A model generated the notes under the pieces. The model made no database searches. It had not been told where the DNA came from and saw only the letters and a program-made list of their open reading frames with translations. A stretch of DNA of 23,201 bases. Origin: Patescibacteria group bacterium (lineage in GTDB: Bacteria; Patescibacteriota; Patescibacteriia; UBA1558; S5-K13). The stretch is taken from assembly GCA_028703545.1 (NCBI GenBank), contig JAQVMR010000012.1:1-23201 (forward strand), read 5' to 3'. Below are positions 1 through 8,372 of the stretch, piece by piece. The translations under genes and the position numbers were made by a program. How positions within the stretch are numbered: position 1 is the first letter of the stretch; each line of letters begins with the position of its first letter.

Positions 1-416
1 GTACCTGCCAAAATAGCAGACATGTCTATTATTAAAACAATTTTATAGAGTAGTGATGTTGGTACTTTTTTTTCCACTATTGCAATTGCTAATCCCTCTA
101 CAATTGCAGTTTTTCCAATTCCAGCCTTGCCCAATAAAATTACATTATTCTTCTTTCTTCTAGACAATATTTGCATTACGCGTCTGATTTCTTTTTCTCT
201 TCCAATAACAGGATCTAATTTTTTATCTATAGCAAGTTGAGTAACATTAATAGTAAATTTATCTATTATTGGGTCAATAAGCTTTTTATTGTTTTTAAAA
301 TTAGAAAAAATAATCTCATTTTTTCCATTTGTATTGTTTTTACTAGATTTCAATAAATAAAGAGCTACAACTACAACAACTAAAATTAAAATTTTCAATA
401 TCATGCTTATTTCCAT
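1..416 (-). CDS. Membrane-anchored Clp-type AAA+ ATPase (N-terminal part, cut by window edge)
   Basis: The first 138 residues are visible; the gene continues past the left edge. Residues 7-23 form one hydrophobic helix rich in Val and Leu. After a short polar linker, the sequence from about residue 66 matches the start of the first ATPase domain (D1) of ClpA/ClpB/ClpC: LDPVIGREKEIRRVMQIL, then Walker A GKAGIGKT at 96-103, followed by the usual AIVEGLA helix. Walker A is canonical, so this domain looks able to bind ATP. The usual Clp N-terminal substrate-adaptor domain is absent and a membrane anchor sits in its place. The start is the first in-frame ATG; a second ATG lies four codons later. 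No Shine-Dalgarno is seen. Family assignment is firm; function (membrane protein remodelling or feeding a protease) is inference. Confidence 0.85.
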   Translation of the reverse strand, partial: MEISMILKILILVVVVVALYLLKSSKNNTNGKNEIIFSNFKNNKKLIDPIIDKFTINVTQLAIDKKLDPVIGREKEIRRVMQILSRRKKNNVILLGKAGIGKTAIVEGLAIAIVEKKVPTSLLYKIVLIIDMSAILAG

Positions 417-481
417 GTTTTTTGTTTTATTTTTTTGTTTAAAAAAATTTTAATTTATTTTTTATATTTTTATTAGATAAA

Positions 482-805
482 CTAAAATTCTTCCTTCTTT
501 GTTGTTTTTTGTTCTACCCCATCTTTCAATTCCAGACTCTCTACATCTATAATTATACCTCTAATTCTTGCTGAAAAAAAGTTATAAATTATAGAAAATA
601 AATATCCTATAATCCATGCGATCACATAAAATACAATAACGCTAATAAACCAACTGACAAGAAGATCTCGCCAATAGGATCTAGTAGCAACATTAAGTAT
701 ATTTATAGAAAAATTTATCAAACCAAATAAAAAAACCGTAATACTACTTATAAGTGCTAAGTAATTTGCAAGTGATTGGGAATGAATTTTTTTTATTTCG
801 TACAT
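482..805 (-). CDS. Small membrane protein of unknown function, two hydrophobic segments
   Basis: 107 residues. Hydrophobic segments lie at about 16-38 and 48-77; the second is long enough to bend or span twice. The C-terminal tail (about 78-107) is charged and ends in lysines and glutamates, so it is probably cytoplasmic. I recognise no family. It lies downstream of pheT on the same strand, separated by an AT-rich inverted repeat, and 65 bases upstream of the Clp-type ATPase gene; it could be cotranscribed with that gene. No Shine-Dalgarno is visible before the ATG. Confidence 0.6.
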   Translation of the reverse strand: MYEIKKIHSQSLANYLALISSITVFLFGLINFSINILNVATRSYWRDLLVSWFISVIVFYVIAWIIGYLFSIIYNFFSARIRGIIIDVESLELKDGVEQKTTKKEEF

Positions 806-848
806 ATTATTTATTTTCTATTTATTATTTACAAATTTAAATTGATTT

Positions 849-916
849 ACTATTTTCAATTTATAATTTAAATAGTGAATAAAGTAATTATAAATCAATT
901 GAAAATTAAAAATAGT
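849..916. repeat. Imperfect AT-rich inverted repeat downstream of pheT
   Basis: The arm at 849-868 (actattttcaatttataatt) is complementary to the arm at 886-916 apart from two small bulges in the latter. It lies just after the pheT stop in the direction of transcription. It could fold as a weak AT-only hairpin acting as terminator or processing site, but has no GC core. Confidence 0.4.
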
Positions 917-926
917 AAGTTATAAA

Positions 927-3350
927 TTATCTTATTTTTGCTTTAAATTCTGTGACCAAAATTCTTCTTATTTCTGACATTATTTTCTCAATTTCTTCAC
1001 TTACTAAAGTTTTTGTTGAATCATAAAACGTTACATGAAAAGCAATTGATCTCAATCCTTTTCCAATTTTTTCTCCCTCATATATATCAAAAAGTTCTAC
1101 ACCTTCTATTAAAGCTGAGGTAGATTTGATTCTTTTTTCTATGTCCTTCCAATTAGATGAATAATCCAAAAGCATTGAAATGTCTTGAGTCATTTTTGGA
1201 AATTTTGGAAGTTCTCTGTATTCTCTTTTATCCTTTGAATATTTACAAAGCTTAGAAAAATTAACTTCTCCAAATAATACATCTGATTTATCAATATCAA
1301 AATTATTTAAAATTTGTTTTTTGATTTCACCAAAGCAAGCAATTAATTCTCCACTTGAGTGATATTCCAAACACTTATTATTTTCAAATAAATCATTATT
1401 ACACGGCACTTCTTTAAAGTCTACTTTGAGATATGAAAAAGCTGATTCAATGTCTCCCTTTAATTCAAAAAATTTATCCCTTCCGGAAATTGCAAATCCT
1501 AAAAATTTATCCTGCATTGGTAAAAATTCTTTCGAATTTTTATTTGCACGAAATTCTCCATTTTCTTTTCTGAAAATTCTTCCAATTTCAAAAATTTTAA
1601 ACTCTTTATAAAATCTTAAATTACTCGATACATTTTTTAATAAACTAATATTCAAACTATTTCTTAAATATTTAAGATTTTTTGAAACAGCGTTTGCTAT
1701 TTCTATATAATTATCTGTTTTTCCATTAACAAAATTTATTTCATCTTCTGAAATCATTGAATAATTATAAATTTCACAATATCCTAAATCTTTTGAAATA
1801 AAATTTTTAATATTTCTTTCTAGCTGTATTGATTTGTCTCTGTAAACTGGTTTTAGTGATATAATTGGTTCTTTTACTACAATATTTTTGTATCCATAAA
1901 TTCTTGCAATTTCTTCAACTAAATCTTCTGGTATTTTTATGTCTCCTGTTGCCCTATGACTTGGAACGGTTACCTCTAAATATGTTTTTTTGTTTTTTAT
2001 TATAAATCCTAAATTATTTAAAATTGAGATAATTTTATCGACAGCAATTTCACAACCAATTCTATCATTTAAAAATTTAATATTTAAATTTATGATTATT
2101 TTTTCTTTTGATGAAAAATCCGAATCTATAATTTCATTTACAACTTTACTTTTTACACACAATTGCTCAACTAGTTCTATTGCTCTAAAAATTGCACATC
2201 TTGCTAACTCAGGATCAAGTGATTTTTCAAATCTCGCACTTGCATCAGTACGAAGCCCCAATCTCATAGATGTTTTTCTAATGGAAGAGGCTTTAAAATT
2301 TGCCGATTCTATAAAAATTGATTTTGTTGAATCTGTTATTTCACTATTTTCCCCACCCATTATTCCAGCTAATGCAACCGGCTTTTTAGCATCACAAATT
2401 AGTAAATCTTCTTGTGTCAAAATTCTTTCTTCTCGATCAAGTGTTTTAAATTTCTCTCCTTTATTTGCTTTTCTTACAATTATTTTATTATCGTCTAAAT
2501 TTTTTGCATCAAATGCATGAAGTGGTTGACCAAGTTCAAGCATTACAAAATTTGTAATATCAACAATATTATTTATAGATCTTATTCCCGATTTTTCTAA
2601 ATATGCCCTAATCCATTGTGGTGAGCCAGAAACTTCAATGTTTTCAATTAAAACGCCCAAATATCTTGGACAAGATTCTTTGTCTAAAATTTCAATACTA
2701 AATTCATCTCCCTTTGTTTTCCTAAATTTTTCAAGAAATTTTAATTTTTTAAATCGTAAATCAAGCAAGGCTGATAATTCACGAGCAATTCCATAATGAC
2801 CCCACAAATCAGGTCTATTTGTAAGTGATTTATTATCAATTTCAAAAATTACATCATCTAAATGAAGAGCTGTTGCGATATTTTTTCCTATATAAGAATC
2901 GTCTAGATTTAAATCTGCAATTCCACCCTCTACACTATAAGAATCTGCTAATCCAATTTCCTCAGCGGCACAAATCATTCCATCTGATTCAACTCCTCTA
3001 ATTTTTGCTTTTTCTAAAATTACAGGCTCTCCCTCTCCATGCCATCTAACTTTTGCACCGGGTAGTGCTAAAGCCACTATCATTCCTTTTTTTAAATTAT
3101 TTCCACCACATACAATTTTTAACATTCCTCTGTTTCCTGAATCAACCTGACAAATTTTTAGCTTGTCTGCATTTGGATGATTATTTATTTCAATAATTTT
3201 TGCAACTATTATATTTTCCAATTCTTTTTCTTGATCAAAAAAATTATCGATTTCAACAATTGAAGTAGTAATTTTCTCTGCTAATTCTTGTGAGTCTAGT
3301 TCTTTTGGCAATTCGACATAATTTCCAAGCCATTTTTTTGATATATACAT
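927..3350 (-). CDS. pheT: Phenylalanyl-tRNA synthetase beta subunit
   Basis: Beta chain of the heterotetrameric PheRS that charges tRNA-Phe in the cytoplasm; it carries tRNA recognition and editing. The 807-residue length is normal. In order: the EMAP-II-like tRNA-binding OB fold (about 40-155, with NADKLKICQVD and IRGVESDGMIC), the B3/B4 editing domain (about 210-385, with PLHAFDA), the B5 domain (about 405-480), the catalytic-like core, and a C-terminal FDX-ACB anticodon-binding domain (about 713-807, PKFPKMTQDISMLLD). It follows pheS by 38 bases, the usual alpha-beta order. No Shine-Dalgarno precedes the ATG; a TATAAT (3359-3364) ends eight bases before it without a good -35, so an extra promoter is possible but unproven. 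Confidence 0.97.
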   Translation of the reverse strand: MYISKKWLGNYVELPKELDSQELAEKITTSIVEIDNFFDQEKELENIIVAKIIEINNHPNADKLKICQVDSGNRGMLKIVCGGNNLKKGMIVALALPGAKVRWHGEGEPVILEKAKIRGVESDGMICAAEEIGLADSYSVEGGIADLNLDDSYIGKNIATALHLDDVIFEIDNKSLTNRPDLWGHYGIARELSALLDLRFKKLKFLEKFRKTKGDEFSIEILDKESCPRYLGVLIENIEVSGSPQWIRAYLEKSGIRSINNIVDITNFVMLELGQPLHAFDAKNLDDNKIIVRKANKGEKFKTLDREERILTQEDLLICDAKKPVALAGIMGGENSEITDSTKSIFIESANFKASSIRKTSMRLGLRTDASARFEKSLDPELARCAIFRAIELVEQLCVKSKVVNEIIDSDFSSKEKIIINLNIKFLNDRIGCEIAVDKIISILNNLGFIIKNKKTYLEVTVPSHRATGDIKIPEDLVEEIARIYGYKNIVVKEPIISLKPVYRDKSIQLERNIKNFISKDLGYCEIYNYSMISEDEINFVNGKTDNYIEIANAVSKNLKYLRNSLNISLLKNVSSNLRFYKEFKIFEIGRIFRKENGEFRANKNSKEFLPMQDKFLGFAISGRDKFFELKGDIESAFSYLKVDFKEVPCNNDLFENNKCLEYHSSGELIACFGEIKKQILNNFDIDKSDVLFGEVNFSKLCKYSKDKREYRELPKFPKMTQDISMLLDYSSNWKDIEKRIKSTSALIEGVELFDIYEGEKIGKGLRSIAFHVTFYDSTKTLVSEEIEKIMSEIRRILVTEFKAKIR

Positions 3351-3388
3351 AATATTAAATTATAAGATTAAAACAAAAAATTGAATTT

Positions 3389-4429
3389 CTAAAATTGTTT
3401 AATAAATCTTAGATCACCCGATTGTAATAATCTTATGTCATTAATTCCATAAAGCATCATTACAAGTCTTGTAAATCCGATCCCAAAAGCAAATCCAGAA
3501 TATTCTTTAGGATCTAATCCTCCATATTCCAAAACTTTTGGATTAACTAATCCGCATGGCATTATTTCCAACCAACCATCTCCACAAACAGAACACCCCT
3601 CGCCTCCACAAATAAGACAATTTATATCAAGTTCAAATCCCGGTTCGACAAATGGAAAATATCCAGGTCTAAGTCGAGTTTTTATTTCACGTTTAAATAT
3701 TTGGGATAAAATGTTATTCATTACAGAAACTAAATTTGCTATTGAAATATTTTTATCAATCATAAGTCCTTCTATTTGATAAAAAGTATTATCATGAGAA
3801 GCATCCGTCGCTTCATTTCTAAAACATCGACCTGGAAAAATTGCACGAAGTGGTGCGCCAAATTGTTCTATTGTTCTAACTTGAAGTGCTGATGTCTGAG
3901 TTCTTAAAACTAATTTTTCACTATATTTAAAATTTTTATCTGTTTTAATAAAATAAGTATCCTGCATGTCACGAGCCGGATGTGATGCGGGAATATTTAA
4001 TGCTTCAAAATTATAATATTCTGATTCAAGCTCTGGTCCATCAATAACCATAAAGCCCATTGAACTCATAATATCAATTATTTCATTTAAAACTAGTGTA
4101 CATGGATGCAGATGGCCCAATTCTTTCTTGCTACCTTGTAGGGTTGGGTCAAATCCAAATAAAAATTCCTTTGCTTTTCTTTGTATTGGATTTATTTTTT
4201 GTTTTGCGTTCTCTAAAAGCTCTTCAATTTCTTTTTTTACACCATTTGCTAATTTACCTATGACTGGCCTCTGTTCCTCTGCCAAATCCTTCAAACTTTT
4301 TATAGCAATTGTAAATTCACCTTTTCTTCCGAAATACTTTTTCTCCAATCTTTCAAAATCTTCAGAAATTTTTATTTCCTTAATTTCATTTTCAAGTCTT
4401 TCTTTAATTTGTTTTAATAAATTTTCCAT
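3389..4429 (-). CDS. pheS: Phenylalanyl-tRNA synthetase alpha subunit
   Basis: Catalytic class II subunit of PheRS. The N-terminal part (about 1-75) is the charged coiled-coil arm that contacts tRNA-Phe. The catalytic domain shows HPARDMQDTYF, motif 2 FRNEATDASHDNTFYQIEG and the C-terminal motif 3 GFAFGIGFTRLVMMLYGI. A small cysteine insertion (CLICGGEGCSVCGDGW) precedes the active-site strand and probably binds zinc, as in many PheS proteins. I chose the ATG at 4429 (protein beginning MENLLKQI, 346 residues), which gives a four-base gap to the upstream gene; an ATG at 4462 would add 11 residues and overlap that gene by 29 bases. No Shine-Dalgarno at either. Confidence 0.95.
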   Translation of the reverse strand: MENLLKQIKERLENEIKEIKISEDFERLEKKYFGRKGEFTIAIKSLKDLAEEQRPVIGKLANGVKKEIEELLENAKQKINPIQRKAKEFLFGFDPTLQGSKKELGHLHPCTLVLNEIIDIMSSMGFMVIDGPELESEYYNFEALNIPASHPARDMQDTYFIKTDKNFKYSEKLVLRTQTSALQVRTIEQFGAPLRAIFPGRCFRNEATDASHDNTFYQIEGLMIDKNISIANLVSVMNNILSQIFKREIKTRLRPGYFPFVEPGFELDINCLICGGEGCSVCGDGWLEIMPCGLVNPKVLEYGGLDPKEYSGFAFGIGFTRLVMMLYGINDIRLLQSGDLRFIKQF

Positions 4430-4433
4430 ATAA

Positions 4434-4826
4434 TTATTGTTGATGCTTCGAATTATCTTCATAATTTAAACAAAAAAATTCAATTAAAGATAGTGCCAAA
4501 ATAAAAAGTATCGCATTTATCCAATTTAACAATAATTTTGATTGCAAATATAATGATAACACCAAAACAAGAGATAACCACAATCCTTGTCTAAATGAAA
4601 CAATTACATTGTAAAATGATAATTCGTTTTTAGTAAATATTTTCCTAAACCAAAAACCTACTACAGTAAATGTTCCTAGACATGCAAGTCCTAAAATTAA
4701 ATAAAATATAAGAAATGTTAATTTTCCTGATTCATTCGGATTTACAAGTGAAATAAGCACAAAAAACCCAATCCACGCAATCAGGCTTGCAAAAATCATA
4801 TACATTAAAAATTTAGATAAATTCAT
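4434..4826 (-). CDS. Four-helix membrane protein of unknown function upstream of pheS
   Basis: 130 residues, mostly hydrophobic, with predicted helices at about 7-30, 36-60, 80-97 and 101-120. A basic loop (RKIFTKNE) lies between helices 2 and 3, suggesting that loop is cytoplasmic. No catalytic motif or family is recognised. It is the first gene of a unit with pheS (gap four bases) and pheT. The upstream DNA carries a strong -35/-10 pair whose -10 box ends six bases before the ATG, so the transcript is probably leaderless and this promoter would drive pheS and pheT. Confidence 0.75.
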   Translation of the reverse strand: MNLSKFLMYMIFASLIAWIGFFVLISLVNPNESGKLTFLIFYLILGLACLGTFTVVGFWFRKIFTKNELSFYNVIVSFRQGLWLSLVLVLSLYLQSKLLLNWINAILFILALSLIEFFCLNYEDNSKHQQ

Positions 4827-4832
4827 GTGTTA

Positions 4833-4860
4833 ATTATAACAAAATAGACCATAAATTCAA
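4833..4860 (-). promoter_or_regulatory. Sigma70-type promoter for the membrane protein-pheS-pheT unit
   Basis: On the minus strand the -35 TTGAAT (4855-4860) and the perfect -10 TATAAT (4833-4838) are separated by 16 bases. Only six bases separate the -10 from the ATG at 4826, so transcription should start at or within a base or two of the initiation codon (leaderless mRNA). Confidence 0.65.
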
Positions 4861-4874
4861 CTGCAATACATTTT

Positions 4875-4908
4875 TCGAGAAACCCAAGTCACAAGCCCGA
4901 GTCCCCAA
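4875..4908. repeat. GC-richer intergenic island with ACCCAAG / CAAGCCC words
   Basis: This short stretch after the dciA-like stop codon is much richer in G and C than its surroundings. It contains acccaagtcacaagcccgag, and the same words recur in permuted order at 10778-10814. Seven-base arms tgcaata (4862-4868) and tattgca (4912-4918) flank it. Function unknown. Confidence 0.4.
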
Positions 4909-4910
4909 TA

Positions 4911-5201
4911 TTATTGCAAAAAAACAATATCATTTATAACTTTTTCTTCTTGTGCTTTATTTATTTCTTCTACTAATTTTTTTCTTGCCAGACTAAGTGC
5001 ATTTGCAACAGAAGAAGCACTACAATGAACGTATAAAATTTTTTCTTTTACGTACTTAGCTTTAACCATTTTTGCTACCTCCTCTCCCCAAATACCCCTC
5101 ACTAAATTAGAAAAACTATCTAAAACACTACAAGCTTGAACTTGATTTTTAATCCTATTTCTAAGCAAACTGGATGGTAAAATATTTTTTATTAAATCCA
5201 T
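4911..5201 (-). CDS. dciA: DciA-like (DUF721) protein, probable replicative helicase loader
   Basis: 96 residues from the ATG at 5201, the first ATG in frame; a TTG at 5240 would add 13 residues but has nothing to support it. The pattern matches the DUF721/DciA fold: a helical N-terminus, then W (in GIWGEEV) followed by a basic strand, the strand KILYVHCSASSVANAL, a helix ending in LVEEINKA, and a final strand INDIVFLQ. DciA in other bacteria interacts with the replicative helicase DnaB and takes the place of DnaC-type loaders; that role here is inferred from fold. It follows the UvrD-type helicase gene by 94 bases and may be cotranscribed with it. Confidence 0.7.
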   Translation of the reverse strand: MDLIKNILPSSLLRNRIKNQVQACSVLDSFSNLVRGIWGEEVAKMVKAKYVKEKILYVHCSASSVANALSLARKKLVEEINKAQEEKVINDIVFLQ

Positions 5202-5295
5202 GGCGTTAATCTTGAATTTTGAATAATGAATGTTACACAAATTTCAAAATTAAATAATTAGATAATTTATTCTGAATTTAGAATTTATAATTCTT

Positions 5296-8253
5296 CTATT
5301 CTTTAAATGGGCAAATTGTATTAAAATCGCAATATTTACATGTGTGTTCGGATGGTGTTGGTTTAAAATCACATGAATTTATTTTTTTTACAACTTCTAA
5401 AATTTTATTTTGTGCTTTTTCTTTTTCTTTTTCACTTCCAATAAAATCTATTTCTGAGTTATCGTCTAAATAATGAAATTTCAAATTTTTAACTTTTTCT
5501 TTGAAAACATTTTCATATGCAATTTGATAAATTATGAGCTGTTGTTTTTCTTCAAAGCTTAGTTTTGATTTTGCCTTCCCGGTTTTGTAGTCAATTAATT
5601 CTACTCCCCCGTCTATTTCATCAACTCTGTCAATATTTCCCTTAAAACTATAATCAGAAATTTTTATATTAAATCCTTTTTCTAAATATTTTACTTTTGG
5701 GGGATTATTTTCATATTTTTTATATACATCTCTTAACAATTTTTTTCCAAGCTCAAAATATTTTTTTTTATTAATCTCATCTTCATACCAATCATCAATA
5801 AAATTTTCTTCATAAATCGCAATTAATTCATTTATTGTTACTGAGATTTTATATTTTTCTACTTTTTTGTTCTCAAAAAGTGATATTTGATTTACTGAAA
5901 TTCTTGCATTATGAAGCTGAAAAAATTTCTGGAGAGCACTATGCATTGATTTACCAAAACTAAAAACATATTTCCCCATTGAAGGAATTTTTAAAATAAA
6001 TGAATAATAATATTGTCTTGGACAATTATCATATGCAGCAATTTGAGAAAAAGAATATTGTTTTGGTAATAATTTTTTCATATCTTCTTTGTCAATTTTT
6101 TTTATATCATCTCGTTTTGAAAATTTATCATAAAAGCTCGCATCATCTTTTATAAATTCATCTTCTATTTTTACTAAATTTAACTCCTCCAAAAATCTTG
6201 ATGGTTTTTTTATTTTTACACCACCATAATCTTTTGCACGAGTAAAATAAAGTCCCTTTCTAGCTCTCGTCATTGCAACATAGAATAATCTTCTTTCCTC
6301 CTCTAGGTGAACATCTCCTTCTAAAATTTGCTCTTCTACTAAATCATCTGGAATTGGAATTTTCTCAGATCTTTCAATGCTAGGAAATCTTTTATCAACC
6401 AATCCACAGATAAAAACATAATCAAATTCAAGTCCTTTTGAACCATGCACTGTCATAATTTTCACTGATTCTGGTCCATCATCGGTGGCATTTGCAAGTT
6501 TTCCTCTTTCTCCCGACTCTGTCTCAAGAACAAAAAATTCTAAAAAATCTTTAACGCGCCCATTTACATCATCACGCTCAAAATTTTTTACTTTTTTAAA
6601 AAATTGATTTAAGTTAGAAAAAATTTCCTGTTTTTCTGATTCTTTCAATGAATCAATGTATTTCAAATATCCACTGTCATTTAAAAATTCCCAAATTACA
6701 TTCCAAGTTTTTTGAGTTAGGGCCATTTTTTGATGTTTTTCTATTGATCTCACTACTTCATCTAAAATTTTTGTTGTATTTGCTGACAATTTTATATATC
6801 TAAAATGATTTTTTATAACTTCATAAAGCGATACTGCCTTTTTCTTTGCTGTGTGTGATAAATTAACAAGATCTCTGTGGTCCAAATCTGAGAATTTTAA
6901 ATTTAAAATTCTCCACAGTGCAGTTGATTCATGATAATCATCTAGTAATTTAAGATATGCCATTATATCAACTACTATTTCTTTTTCATAAAGTCCGCTT
7001 GATGCAACAAAATTATATGGAATATTTGCATCATCAAGTGCTCTTATAAATGGACGAGCCTGAGAATTTGAACGAAGCAAAATTGCAAAATCATTCCATG
7101 ATAAATCTGATTTATCTTTTAAAATTTCATAAATTTTTTCTAATACTTCACGAGCCTCATCTTCCTCTGTGTCTGAAACAATTGTTTCTATTTCAGCAAT
7201 TTCTCCTGAATGAGATTTTAATTTTTTGTCTAATTTTTCTTTTCCCTTTTTTAATTCTGCTAATTTTACCTCTAATCTATTTGGATTATTTAATTCTATA
7301 AATCCATAAGCCAAATCCAAAATATTTTGAGTTGATCTGTAATTATCTGTTATAAAAATTTCCTGTGCGTCTTTATAATCTTTTTTAAAGCCTAAAATAT
7401 TATTCATTGAACTGCCACGAAATGCATAAATTGATTGGTCGTCATCTCCTACAACTGTAATATTATTTTTTGCTGAGGCTAGTATCTTAATTAATTCGTA
7501 TTGAGCAAAATTTGTATCTTGAAATTCATCAACTAAAATATATTCGAATTGTTTTCTGTATTTTTCTAAAACATTTGGCCTTTCTTTAAATAATTTAATT
7601 GTATAAGTTATCAAATCTCCAAAATCTAATGCATCGTTTTCTAATAAAACATTTTGATATGTGTGATATGCGTTTGCAAGTTCTTCTATTCTTTTAATTT
7701 CAAAATCTGCTTCATCGGAATTTGTTAAATCTTTATTTAGTCTTAATTTTTGAGCGTAATCCAAATAAATTTCTGGGCTAATTAATTCATCTTTACATCT
7801 TGAAAAATGTTTCATTAAATCTTTTATAAATTTTGTTGGATTTCCAAGTGGTTTATAGTAATCTAAATCAAATTTATCTAAATTACGTCTTATTAGCATC
7901 CAAGCACTTGTCTCATCTAATACTCTAAAGCTACTTGGTAATCCTATGTTGATTCCGCTTTCTTCTAGAATTTTTTGACAGAATCCATGAAAGGTCATAA
8001 CCCACAAATCACTATATCCATAAGGAAGCATTCTATCAATACGCTCCTCCATCTCAGTTGCAGCTTTTTCAGTAAAAGTAAGAGCCAGCACATTTTCTGG
8101 ACTTAAATTTTTTGATTTTATAAGATGATATACGCGCTGAGTTAAAACAGTAGTTTTACCAGTTCCAGCACCAGCAACTATAAGAAGTGGTCCGTCTCCA
8201 TATTCAACAGCTTTTTTCTGGCTTGCATTTAGCTTTATTTCTTGACTATTCAT
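5296..8253 (-). CDS. UvrD/Rep superfamily 1 helicase fused to a RecB-type Fe-S nuclease
   Basis: 985 residues. Helicase motifs: Q motif around Q12, Walker A GAGTGKT (28-34), Walker B VDEFQD (241-246), motif III GDDDQSIYAFRG (269-280), motif V TVHGSKGLEFD (601-611), motif VI AMTRAR (660-665). The C-terminal ~240 residues are a PD-(D/E)XK nuclease: candidate metal ligands H771, D875, D888 and K890 (in DYKTG), plus a four-cysteine Fe-S cluster C744...C972-x2-C975-x5-C981 as in AddB and Cas4. It should act as a DNA-end-processing helicase-nuclease in recombination and repair, resembling AdnA/B-type enzymes rather than plain UvrD. Transcribed from a strong promoter with its -10 six bases before the ATG, so probably leaderless; divergent from the Nudix gene. 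Whether it works alone or with a partner subunit cannot be told here. Confidence 0.93.
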   Translation of the reverse strand: MNSQEIKLNASQKKAVEYGDGPLLIVAGAGTGKTTVLTQRVYHLIKSKNLSPENVLALTFTEKAATEMEERIDRMLPYGYSDLWVMTFHGFCQKILEESGINIGLPSSFRVLDETSAWMLIRRNLDKFDLDYYKPLGNPTKFIKDLMKHFSRCKDELISPEIYLDYAQKLRLNKDLTNSDEADFEIKRIEELANAYHTYQNVLLENDALDFGDLITYTIKLFKERPNVLEKYRKQFEYILVDEFQDTNFAQYELIKILASAKNNITVVGDDDQSIYAFRGSSMNNILGFKKDYKDAQEIFITDNYRSTQNILDLAYGFIELNNPNRLEVKLAELKKGKEKLDKKLKSHSGEIAEIETIVSDTEEDEAREVLEKIYEILKDKSDLSWNDFAILLRSNSQARPFIRALDDANIPYNFVASSGLYEKEIVVDIMAYLKLLDDYHESTALWRILNLKFSDLDHRDLVNLSHTAKKKAVSLYEVIKNHFRYIKLSANTTKILDEVVRSIEKHQKMALTQKTWNVIWEFLNDSGYLKYIDSLKESEKQEIFSNLNQFFKKVKNFERDDVNGRVKDFLEFFVLETESGERGKLANATDDGPESVKIMTVHGSKGLEFDYVFICGLVDKRFPSIERSEKIPIPDDLVEEQILEGDVHLEEERRLFYVAMTRARKGLYFTRAKDYGGVKIKKPSRFLEELNLVKIEDEFIKDDASFYDKFSKRDDIKKIDKEDMKKLLPKQYSFSQIAAYDNCPRQYYYSFILKIPSMGKYVFSFGKSMHSALQKFFQLHNARISVNQISLFENKKVEKYKISVTINELIAIYEENFIDDWYEDEINKKKYFELGKKLLRDVYKKYENNPPKVKYLEKGFNIKISDYSFKGNIDRVDEIDGGVELIDYKTGKAKSKLSFEEKQQLIIYQIAYENVFKEKVKNLKFHYLDDNSEIDFIGSEKEKEKAQNKILEVVKKINSCDFKPTPSEHTCKYCDFNTICPFKE

Positions 8254-8259
8254 AATACA

Positions 8260-8288
8260 ATTTTAGTCTTTTTATATACTCTCGTCAA
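8260..8288 (-). promoter_or_regulatory. Sigma70-type promoter of the helicase-nuclease gene
   Basis: Minus-strand -35 TTGACG (8283-8288), 17-base spacer, -10 TAAAAT (8260-8265). The -10 ends six bases before the ATG at 8253, placing the expected start of transcription on the initiation codon. Confidence 0.7.
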
Positions 8289-8308
8289 AGTCCATATTTT
8301 AATACTTA

Positions 8309-8337
8309 TTGACTAATTTATATTGGAGTTATAGAGT
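8309..8337 (+). promoter_or_regulatory. Promoter of the Nudix gene
   Basis: -35 TTGACT (8309-8314), 17-base spacer, -10 TAGAGT (8332-8337). It is back-to-back with the helicase promoter, the two -35 boxes being 20 bases apart. The expected leader is about 30 bases and contains the ribosome binding site. Confidence 0.5.
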
Positions 8338-8360
8338 AAAGATAAATACAACGGTCCGAT

Positions 8361-8368
8361 AAGGAGGA
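8361..8368 (+). promoter_or_regulatory. Strong Shine-Dalgarno site of the Nudix gene
   Basis: AAGGAGGA lies four bases before the ATG at 8373. It fixes the start and contrasts with the long conserved genes around it, which have none. Confidence 0.85.
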
Positions 8369-8372
8369 AGTA

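Noticed and set aside
1990..2520. 176-codon open frame on the plus strand
   Set aside because: It lies wholly antisense to pheT, whose frame encodes well-conserved PheRS domains; the AT-rich codon pattern leaves few antisense stops.
4430..4462. Upstream ATG for pheS giving 11 extra residues
   Set aside because: It would overlap the upstream gene by 29 bases; the ATG at 4429 leaves a four-base gap and begins the typical coiled-coil arm.
5202..5240. TTG start that would extend the DciA-like protein by 13 residues
   Set aside because: The extra residues do not fit the family, no ribosome site is near, and an ATG at 5201 begins the conserved region.
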